This document shows, in pieces, positions 11,452 through 20,900 of a stretch of 64,000 nt of DNA. The stretch spans positions 14,198,001 through 14,262,000 of the forward strand of contig NC_079878.1 of NCBI RefSeq assembly GCF_029227915.1, in the 5' to 3' direction. Position numbers and translations under genes: made by a program. The notes beneath the pieces are model-generated. The model was not told the origin of the DNA. It was given only the letters and a program-made list of their open reading frames with translations, and ran no database searches. Position 1 is the first letter of the stretch, and the number at the start of each line of letters is the position of its first letter. The stretch is from Hydractinia symbiolongicarpus. Its lineage: Eukaryota > Cnidaria > Hydrozoa > Anthoathecata > Hydractiniidae.

Positions 11452-11524
11452 ATAGTAAAAAACACGTAATTTTTTTTGTTTCAAACTTTCTTTTTTAAAA
11501 AAACATGAACAATTTTAATTTAAT

Positions 11525-13272
11525 TTACAAAGTAAATGGATCGTCTTCAGTATCGTCACTGTCTAGGATGGTTTTAGCTTTTTCCATGCATTTTGAATAA
11601 AATTCGCCACTTCGGACTTTCGAAGGATCTGTGGTAGTTATTCCGCATACATCAAAGGATTTCATTATCATATCCTTGTCATCTGAAATAATTTGGAATG
11701 CCTTTTCAACCCAATCCACCATGTCCTGTCTGGTTGGCGGAGGTAGCTTATAATCGCTAGGTGTAGGTGTGGGCATCTTCTCGACTGCTTTGTTGACATG
11801 CTCGACCCAACATTTTCGTAGAATTGCTTTAAATGGTTTGTTAATACATACATCCATTGGCTGACACAACAACCGGCAAGGCATCTGATTTGTTTTCGTT
11901 CAACTTACTCGCCACAGTGTCTGTCTTGTGAGCAGAAAAGGCATCATAGGTTAACAGGGAGTTTTCCAATCCGAGCTCTTTGTTGATTTTCTTCACATAT
12001 TTGACCCATATCTCATCCAGCCAAACAATCATGAGATCTTCATCCATCCATGCTTTCTCTTGAGTTTTTACGACAAACCCTTCAGGAACACGCAATTTTC
12101 CGATAGTTCTTTCAGTCTTCCCTTTAAAAATCAGCATCCGCGGTAGCAAAGTACCGTTAGCAGCAGCTGAAAGAACGATGGTGATATGTTTCTTGTCATT
12201 CCCTGACGTTCGAACAACACATTCTCTGCTACCGATCTTACAGATGCTCTTTGTTGGGACCATATCGAAAAAAGCTGGAGTTTCATCCATATTTCCCACC
12301 AATGATCTGGGATATTTCCCAATTCTCATGAAACGACCGGCATCTGCATAAAACTTCGAAATTGATTCTTCCAATTGACGTGGAAGCTTTTGGCTCACTG
12401 ATGTCCTGCTGTGCAGTGACAAACGATGTCGTTGAAAGAACTTCGCGACCCAGCCTCGGCTAGCATTAAAATCAGGATTGTGAGGTTGGACGACACCTTT
12501 TGCTTTCTCTTGTAACGCAAGAACAGACACTGGGACATGCAAATCTCTAAGTTCAAGAATCCATCGAATCAAATCATTCTCGACTTCCAACGGATATGTT
12601 ATTGGTCGACCAGCTCCTGAACGATTCCCTTTATCACTCAGCTTTACTGCTCTGCCTGGAGTTTTCACAATGTTTCGAAGAGTTGACTCGTGCACATGGA
12701 AAGCTTTGGCTGATTCGGTATAACTTTTCGTGAGTGCGTAGTGTTCTCGCATTTCGATTTTCGTTTTTTCAGTGAATCTCTTACGTGTTGTGTGTTCGTT
12801 TCCACCGACGATATTGGCTCGTTGGTGTAGATAGAAATTACATATAATCGATTCGAAATGCTGAGATTGTTGCTTTAGATTGTTGAAGTCGTGATTTTTT
12901 TCTATCATTCGCTCGATCTGTTCACCTGTGTACGGTTTGGGTGGCCTACCAACAGGCTTCTTACTTGGAGGAGGCGCTATTTTTCCTGAAAATAATAATA
13001 GAAAGAATCCTTGAGCAAATAATAACTTAAACTCAAATGTATAGTATTTGAGAAAAAAAATCACCCCTATGAGTTATTCTGTCACTTTCATTTCAAAGTT
13101 GAAATCATAATTTGAGTCACATTAAACTAAAGTTTTACTTACTGCCTAAATAAACCACGTCGTCATCTTTTGCAGTTCCAGGAGCAAAATAAGAGGATAT
13201 TGTTGATTGACGCTATCGTTGGTTTTTAACGTTGCTTTGAAAATAGCCAAACAGTTTGGTTTGGGTTGACAT
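11525..13272 (-). pseudogene. Pogo/Tigger-type transposase with PIP boxes, broken
   Basis: Exon 1 (13143-13272) starts at the ATG at 13270-13272. The intron is GT-AG with a gtaagt donor, and exon 2 starts at 12985. Domains in order: two PCNA-interacting motifs (QTKLFGYF, then QSTISSYF); a proline/lysine segment; an HTH of psq type (EMREHYALTKSYTESAKAF); a CENP-B-like DNA-binding domain (about 12640-12390); and the DDE_1 catalytic core with GNMDETPAFFDM (first Asp), LLTYDAFSAH (second Asp) and QPMDVCINKPFK (third acidic position). Two lesions are visible: an in-frame TAG at 13213-13215 between the PIP boxes, and a frame change near 11860-11885 just before QPMD. The C-terminus ends at the stop at 11525. 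It would have acted in the nucleus, cutting and pasting the element by its terminal repeats. Confidence 0.82.
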
Positions 13273-13520
13273 GATGATACCACGCGCGACAGACTAACAG
13301 CACTGACAAAAGAAAAGAGTGCTCCAAATCGATTGTTTTGAATTTGTAAAATCATTTGGGTTTTCCTCTATGAAAAGAAACATTCGATTTACAATGCAAT
13401 GAGCTCGCAATATCATTTGGATTTTCCTCCGAACAAAAAAATTGGATTCGAAATGCAAAGACGTCAGTATTTGCCTGATGCTAGCTTCTACCTCGACGTA
13501 CTCAGAAAAGTTGTAGAAAA
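13273..13520. promoter_or_regulatory. Divergent intergenic region with an imperfect tandem duplication
   Basis: This spacer lies between the two start codons of the transposon genes and must hold both promoters. Two similar units of about 60 bases lie at 13351-13411 and 13412-13467; each begins atcatttgg(g/a)ttttcctc and continues to a gattyg...aatgca motif. No TATA box or other named site is certain. Shared elements could drive both genes together. Confidence 0.45.
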
Positions 13521-14162
13521 ATGACCGACGATATTACTCCATTACTACTTCTTAATTTAGAGATACCAATACCATTGGAAAAAGAATTTACTGTTCCTTG
13601 TTGTATCAGAGGTTATCATATTTACAGATGGAAGCAATGGAAAGCTGAAATAGGATCAATTTTAACGAGCGAACCAGAAGTGCGACCGGGTGCTTTGGTT
13701 GAAGATAAATATTCCATTGCTGTATTAGATAATAGACAAACAATTGGACATGTGCCTAAATTTCTCTCGCAACTGATATTCTTTTTTCTTAAATACGAAG
13801 GCACGTTATCAATAAAGGTAACAGGAGAGCGAAGATTCTCATTCGATCTTCCACAAGGAGGTATGGAGATACCAGCTGATTTTGTCTTCAAAACAGTCGA
13901 TGCAAAACTTCACAATCAAATGAGAGAGAGAGTTCTCAAGGAACTGGAAAACTTTGAAGGGAGAAGAAAAGTTGGTATAAATAAGAGTTTTAAAAAGAAA
14001 GAAAAAAAAATAAAAAGTACCAAAAAGTGTGTTTTCAATTTTTCAACCCCTAATTTAATACGATTTGATTCCTATTTTACTCTAATTATTAGTACGACAA
14101 TCAACTTCAATTTCCAAGGTATTTTATTTCCTCTTATTATTAGTACGACTCCTTCAAAATAA
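13521..14162 (+). CDS. HIRAN-like domain protein carried by the transposon
   Basis: The open frame gives 213 residues. Residues about 22-120 resemble the HIRAN domain: PCCIRGYHIY near the start, a Trp-rich turn (WKQWKAEIGSIL), then EDKYSIAVL, TIGHVPKFLS, VTGERRFSFDLPQGGMEIP. The DKY.IAV...GH(V/L)P pattern is the HIRAN signature; in HLTF this domain binds 3' ends of single-stranded DNA at stalled replication forks. From memory, stand-alone proteins with this layout are multicopy in cnidarian genomes. After residue 150 the frame becomes lysine-rich and then runs through the subterminal repeats, so the true C-terminus may lie earlier or be spliced. It starts 248 bases from the transposase start codon, on the opposite strand, within the terminal repeats. 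Its role is unknown; helping choose or protect DNA ends during transposition is a guess. Confidence 0.7.
   Translation: MTDDITPLLLLNLEIPIPLEKEFTVPCCIRGYHIYRWKQWKAEIGSILTSEPEVRPGALVEDKYSIAVLDNRQTIGHVPKFLSQLIFFFLKYEGTLSIKVTGERRFSFDLPQGGMEIPADFVFKTVDAKLHNQMRERVLKELENFEGRRKVGINKSFKKKEKKIKSTKKCVFNFSTPNLIRFDSYFTLIISTTINFNFQGILFPLIISTTPSK
14048..14147 (+). repeat. Right subterminal motif array (3 copies)
   Basis: Copies of the same (C)TCTAATTATTAGTACGA motif lie at about 14048-14063, 14080-14096 and 14131-14147, in the same orientation as the left array rather than inverted. They overlap the end of the HIRAN-like open frame. Confidence 0.7.
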
Positions 14163-14176
14163 TTATTTTTACCGGA

Positions 14177-14199
14177 GGATTAAATTAGAAGAATGACGG
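14177..14199 (-). repeat. Right terminal inverted repeat of the pogo-like element
   Basis: Reverse complement of 11280-11302 over all 23 bases, followed by TA at 14200-14201. Confidence 0.85.
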
Positions 14200-14201
14200 T
14201 A

Positions 14202-15239
14202 AAACGCCCCTGGATCATAGAAAAATGGCCAAAACCATCCTCAACCTCGCATAGCATTGACAAAAAACAACCGCCGGGTCATGATAACGTCCGCCGAAAC
14301 GAGCGCCGACCTGCTGGATTTAGGCAGCGACCCCCCTCTGATAAACGTCACTCGGACGAGAATGACTTGACAATCTTGTTGCCAGTCCTTTGTCATTAGA
14401 ACATAATCTGGGGAGAAGAAAGCGAAACAGTTTTTTATTAATATTTGCATTGTATTTTTTTCTTACCTATTAAGCATTGGTTGAAGTCAACAAGCGAACT
14501 ATTTAATCGTCTTGAATATATTTTTATTACAAGTGCCTTCTTCGATTAGCCGGGAAAGGATGTTCTCGTGGTGCCAAGCGGATGTAGTCTGGCGCTGTAG
14601 TCTACCAAATCTAATTTTCGTCGCAGCAGCCGCAACTACTGTAACAATATCATATCCATTGAAACTCAAAAAACACCTATTTGAATCAAACTAATGTTCA
14701 TCATAAGAAAACACTAGAAATAAAGTAAAATTAATCTCCTTGTCCAAAATTAACACTTATTTCATCCATAGTGTGTGGATACATCCTTTATAAACTTATA
14801 AACTTAACTATACTAAAAAAATGCGCGCATCCGCATCAGAAATATCGTTCCCCTTCTGTGCCGCGCCCTCTCTATCAACACACCGGATACACTCTGCGTG
14901 TCTGCGTGGTTTTCTTGTTGAAGGGAAGGGGTTTGGTTTGGAAATTTAGCCGCAACCGAAGCGAATTGTTGTTGTTCTTGTTAATTTATTTGTTGTCGGT
15001 TAAAATATGTACGAATAAATACAATAGCTTTTATTAAAGTGCTGATCCAAACCGACATATAGACAGAAATATAAATACTATAAAAATAAAGTAAGTGATC
15101 TCAAAAGAAAAACAAATGAACTTTTATGTCATTGTGAACAGACATCGCAAGAACAATGCTGGCCATTCCAACATTTTATCATTTTCTTAAAAGTATTCAA
15201 AGATTCTGCTGTTTTCACATGATTGGATAATTTATTCCA
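14202..15239. other. Non-coding stretch right of the transposon
   Basis: Short open frames occur (for example 14202-14399, proline/arginine-rich), but none shows a recognisable domain, intron structure or family pattern. I see nothing supportable. Confidence 0.35.
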
Positions 15240-17735
15240 TATATTTGGACCTAAAGAAGTTAAACTTTTAGTTCCGAAACTTCTCGCATTTGTTCTTGGA
15301 ACCTTGAGATTATTGATATTTTGTGATCTGACAGATCTTTCACTTTGTTGGAAATCGAGAATGTCATGAATGTATGGTGGTTAAGGCAATGCAAAGATTT
15401 GTTAATTTCTGTACATAGCGTTTTAAGGCTGTAAACACTCATGAAGTTCCTTCTTGATTTTAAAAGCTGTTCCTCGTATGTAATATCAGAGTCGCCATAT
15501 AAAAAACGCAAAGCCCTTTTTTGTATTCTTTCAACTTTTAACAAAGATTTAGTAGATGAAAAATGCCACTCTAATGGACAATAGTTAAAGTTTGAAAGTA
15601 CAAAACTTTAAACAAGAGCAACCTTTGCTTTGTAAGTCAGAAAAGTATCTAGCCTAACTAATGCATTCAATTGTGCCGCTATTTTCTGTTTTGATAGTTT
15701 TATCGCCAATTGTTAAATCTATGACACAATTATTATTTTGTTTCGTGTGATTATAATGGATTGAAATTTTCCAGGATTATGCAATAAATAGCTATTTATT
15801 TTTAACATTTTTAACACAAACAAACAAAAAGCAAACAAACAAAAAGCATTCATTTTTAACACATTTTTAACACAAAATATTTATTTTAAAAAAATAAAAA
15901 GCTCTTCTTGGATTAGCTATCATTTTGTTATATTTCAGCCACTCTAAAGCTGTGTTTGATTCACTTTCTAACAGTAAGTTTGTTATCGAGTTAGAGTAAG
16001 CAGAAAGGGAATTGTCATCAGCATAATTGAGAACACTAGCTTTTTTAATAAAATAAATAAAGTCGTTAATAAAAATGTTGGAAAGAATAGGTCCTAGAAT
16101 CGACACTTGCGGTACACCAGATAAAATTAAAAAGCCTTTGACAGATCCATTAAAACTGCACCTACTACATAATTTTATCTAATTTGTCTTTCCACTCTTC
16201 GAGTAACATAATAAGAACATGTTGTGTACCATATGACGTTCTGTAAGCCGATAAAAATTCTGACAGTTTAAAGTCAATATATGTAACAATTTGAGACTTA
16301 ATTACTCTTTCATAGAATTTAGAAAATATATTCAACACACTAACTGGCCTATAGTTTGCTCCCACTAAACTTATCTTTTCCTCCTTTTTCTAATGGAGAC
16401 AAAATAGCTCTTTTAGCTCCGTCCGGGAAAACAGAAAGACGAATGCTGCTGTTTATTGCATTTGTTATGGGTTTAATCAAATAAGGCTTTGACAATTTAA
16501 CCATTTTTGCTGTAATTTTGTCTTTCTCAAAAGCCACGCCCACTTTGATATCACTAAAAAGTTTAAAGACTTTTGATTCACTAACTTCTTTAAAATAAAA
16601 TAAATCATCATTTTTGTCACTAGGATGAGAATTCTTGATTTCAACAATTTTCGGATGATTTTCGGATGATTTTTGAATTTTTCTTTTATATCATTGATAA
16701 CTGTGAGCCTACTTGCCAATCTCTTGTTGTTTAAGTGATCTGGTTTAATTCCACTAGATTTTTCAACAATATTTATATACTCGTTGTTAAAAACTTCAAC
16801 AAGTTCACTATCATCCGTTATTATCTTATCATTACGAACAATCATTATTTTCTTGTTACCTGTTCCAGATTTATTTGTAATGAAAGGTTTAACTGTTTTC
16901 CAAAAAGTTTTATTAGTTATTATTCCATTTTCCATTACGTTGTTAAAATGTTCTCTTATCGCTTTTCGTCTCAAATTAACGCATTTGTTTCTTTGTTTTC
17001 TATACTTGATGTTTTTTTCCTTCGTTTTATTTTTTATTAAAAATATTTTTAAACAAGATCTTGAATAAATTTTTTTTCTTAATTCTTCATTCATAAAAAG
17101 AGCCTCGATTCCGCGCACAAATTTAGTTTTTAATGGCGCGTGCTTGTCAAAGATTTTCCGAAATATAGATACAAGTTCTTCGTAGTTTTTATTGGGATCT
17201 GTTTGATTACATTTAAAATCGACCATACTTAACTCTTCAAGAAAACTTTGCTCGTTAAAATTTTTAAAACACCTATATGATATCTCTTTAGCTTTAAGTT
17301 TAACTAAATGAGTCCTCATAGACGTGGATATCATATGGTGATGGTCACTAAGACCAGTTTCACGAGACAAAAAGTTTTGAAAACTAGCGGGCCTATTTGT
17401 GAAAAATATATCTAACAATGAGGAGCTCGTACTTGTAAAGCACGTTTTTCCTTTAATTAGATTTTTCAGGTTATATGTATCGCAAAAAGTAGTTAAATCA
17501 TCAAAGCCTGTTGCACTTTTATTGTCACAATCAATATTCAAGTCACCCATAACAACTACATTGTTATCATAAGATCTAAAAGCTAAGTCCAAGAGAGCAT
17601 TCAAGTTCAGCGAAAAAACGACCTATATTTGAAGGATCAGGTGGTCTGTATACACTAAAATTAGCCCATTTCTGATTGTTAGTTCAGAGCAAATAACTTC
17701 GCTATTTTCAGGTTCAAGATTTCTTAATGTTTGCA
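15240..17735 (-). pseudogene. Degraded CR1/jockey-group LINE
   Basis: On the minus strand, from about 17735 down, lies an endonuclease end with VVMGDLNID (17550s), LLDIFFTNRP and GLSDHHHM, the GDxN and SDH motifs of the exonuclease-endonuclease-phosphatase fold. A linker follows, then reverse transcriptase pieces: ANYRPVSVLNIFSKFYERVI, GVPQVSILGPILSNIFINDF, VLNYADDNSLSAY, and the C-terminal RIQKRALRFLYGDSDITYEE. They occupy several frames (16477-17604, 16349-16543, 16165-16365, 15867-16106, 15260-15544). Between 16165 and 16130 the segment that should carry RT motif A (the first catalytic Asp) is missing. The 5' endonuclease part is also truncated. The right edge lies about 210 bases before the RCOR start codon. 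Confidence 0.8.
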
Positions 17736-17946
17736 TATAAAAAAAAATGAAACAAAGCGCTACCGCGTCGACGGCTCTTTTCTCGTTTTTTGTGTGGTGG
17801 CTAAAAACGCGAGTGTTTTTCTGTTGTGATCAGGAATTAACTCGCCATAGGCACTTTTCGTCAAAACATTGTCGCTCGCCATTTTATTCGTTTGAGACGT
17901 AACCAAAATCACAAAAGAATTTTCCAACCACATTTATTAGACAAAA

Positions 17947-20900
17947 ATGGTAAAATCAACAGATTTAAATGAGGAGAAAAAGACCAGCGAGAAATCAGCT
18001 AAATCAGGCGATCCTGCTAACGGTGGGTACTTTATAGATAGCCAACCTGATTAACAACGAATAACATTAAACTTTTGTGACTTAACTGTCTTAACACCTA
18101 GCTCGGATCACTTCACATATTTTGGGCTTTGTTTAGAACCAGGAATGAGAGTTGGAGATGATTTTCAGGCAGAGGTTCCAGAAATGTTAACAGGTTTTTT
18201 GTATTTTGTATTTTATATTGACAGTTGTAATACCCCCTGAAAATATTGAGAGGTTATCAAATCCTAACTTTGCTTAGTTCATTTTTATTGTTTTTAAATG
18301 ATCTCTATTTTATTTTCAATGAAACAGGGGGTTGTAAAACTTTTTTTGTTAAAAAAATTGAGGAAAAAGTACCAATGGACTAGATAAACTAGCTATAGCT
18401 AGCTTCATTCAAACTTAACAAAAAAGAAATTCTCAATGAAAAAAAATCTGAAAATAAAATGTTAAAAGTCTTTTTAAAGTCTTTCTTGCTAGCTATGTAT
18501 AATTTTATGAAATTATACAATAGATACATTTATATTTAAAAATGTCTTTAATTTTAATTCTTTTAGAACTCATTTAAAAAACCCAGGTATATATCATGTA
18601 GCATTAAAAATAGAGAAGAGGAAAATTTTTATATACTTAAAGTCTACGTTTTATTTAAAAAATCCAAATGCCCTTTTAAGCTACATTCACATGCATATAT
18701 TTTTTGTATGTAAGAGAGAATATTTATTCCTTCTCTTACGTTACATAAAAATTAAACAGAGCAAGGGACACCATGCAATATAAGCTCTTAACATAGGTTT
18801 TCTTACAAGCAAACGTTTTTGTACGTAAGAGAGAATAATATGTACAAAGAAGATGCTTGTACAAAAAAGTCTTTTTAGCATAACTAATAGCGCAGCCAAA
18901 AGGTTATTTAAAAATGCCACCATATTGGAAAGTGATTTTAACTACTTAATATACCCTAGTTACATAACACGTGTAAACAAAAACATATGGGGATGCGAAC
19001 GAGACTGCACATAAAGCAAAATTTTAATATTAAATTTTAATATTAAAATACGGTAAAATTTTATGTAAGTTGTTACGCAGACAAAATGGATGTATGTGAA
19101 TGTAGCTTAGGATTGAACAAAAACATTTTAAAAGTTAAGTATTCATAAAACAAGAAAATTAACTTTGAATTTTGTGTTTTCCATATTTTGATGATGGAAA
19201 TCATATTTACTTGAATTTTTACTATTTTTTGGATATACACGTTTTTTTATTAGGAAACAACCCAGGTTTATTTATTGTTGGTAAAATATTATTATCTTGC
19301 AAATTTTGCTCTGTGAATTTTTTGCTAAAGAAATGGAAAGTTCAAGTTAAATGCTAAAAATAGATATTTAATTTTACGATGACATCAACCAGTGGGTTGA
19401 CCCAGCTATGAACGTTAATCCCATTTTTGTCCCAGGTTGTCCCTAGTTACCTACGAAGAAAGTGATTTAAGTTATTTCCATTTGTTTCCAAGTTATTTTG
19501 TCACAAAGGTTATAAGTGAACTGCTTGATGTCTATTGTGGTAATGATGTAATGTTTTAATAGGTGGTAAACAAAGAAGACTTATTTTTTCGAATGCACCT
19601 TCTCTAGGATGAAAGAAACATATCCTTTAGAAAGCTGAATTTTTTATTTATTCACAGACAAACTTAGCCTGTTAATCTCTTATATTAATACAAAGAGTGT
19701 GTCTGTGTGTCTGTAACAGGCAAAGGGGTTATTTTTATTTTAACATAATTTATAAAATAAACAAATTTCCCTATTTTTTTATCTGCACTGCACTGCTGGC
19801 ATCAGCAAAACATCTAAAACAACCTATTTTTTCATTTTCCTTCTGCCTAAGTAGATTTCTTCATGGGCCTTGTTGACTAGTATAACAGATAAAAAAACAG
19901 AGCAAACAAGAAAATATAAAATCATGAGTTATATTTGCCTATAAAAAAATCAAGTTGCAATCATCATCATTCTGAGCTTAATGTTTGTTTGTCATACTAG
20001 CATGGGCTGTGCGGAAAAGTGGTAGAAAGGAGTACAAAACACCATCTTTGCAGTCTAGAAGAAAAATTATTTTATTTGTTTAATCAATTCTAGACATGTT
20101 TGTAAAAGATGCACGACCAGAACCACTATTGGTATGGGCACCATGTGACAAAATACCTGATACAAAAGGTATGACATTTTTTTTGTTCAAATGCAGCTTG
20201 TGAAAAATTTTATTGACAAAAATCTTCCTGCCATGTTATTCATTTCAAACGTTTTTATTGCAACTGATCATTGCAATTGGAGTATGAGTTGCTTGGTTTT
20301 TTCTTACTTTAGTGGAAGACTTTCTGAAGATTGCCAAAGAAAAATTTGGCTATAATATGGAACAGGTGTGTAAAGTTAATGAGCAAAGAAGACATCAATA
20401 ATTTTACACAAGAATTAATTTTTCTTTTTGTTGGTTCTCCAGGCGTTAGGTATGTTATATTGGCATAAGTATGAAATTGACAAAGCAATGGAAGATTTAA
20501 AGAACTTCACCCCGTTACCAGGTATATAAAGTTTTATAAATATTATGATCCTAAATAAGACTGAAGATGGCTGAATGTCGCCAGATACTTTAAAGGAACT
20601 TAGATTGTAGATTTTTCAAAAAAAAAAACACATTTTAAGAAGTATTTTTCCATAGCAAATTGAATGTTTAATTGTCATAAAAGATATTTTATAACTACAG
20701 AAATATTTTTTCCTTAATGTGATAAGTTTATTCTGCTTTTGTGAATGATACTTAAATTTGTTTTAACAACAACATTGTTTTAGACGAGTGGAGTATGGAA
20801 GATAAAGTGATATTTGAACAATCATTTGGATCCTATGGAAAGTCATTTCCACGAATAAAACAACAGGTGGGATATAGTTACCATCAAATCCAATGTATAC

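Larger units (their letters stand above)
11280..14199. mobile_element. Pogo-like DNA transposon with a second, HIRAN-like gene
   Basis: The element has 23-bp identical terminal inverted repeats at 11280-11302 and 14177-14199 (outer sequence CCGTCATTCTTCTAATTTAA), each flanked by TA (11278-11279 and 14200-14201), the target duplication of the Tc1/mariner/pogo superfamily. Inside are a pogo/Tigger-type transposase on the minus strand (11525-13272) and a divergent HIRAN-like gene on the plus strand (13521-14162), separated by a 248-base intergenic region. Inside both ends lie several copies of a motif close to CTCTAATTATTAGTACGA, all on the same strand. The transposase is broken, so this copy cannot move by itself. 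Confidence 0.82.

Noticed and set aside
14202-14399. Arginine/proline-rich open frame right of the pogo-like element
   Set aside because: Its apparent start lies in the transposon end; composition is low-complexity and no family is recognisable.
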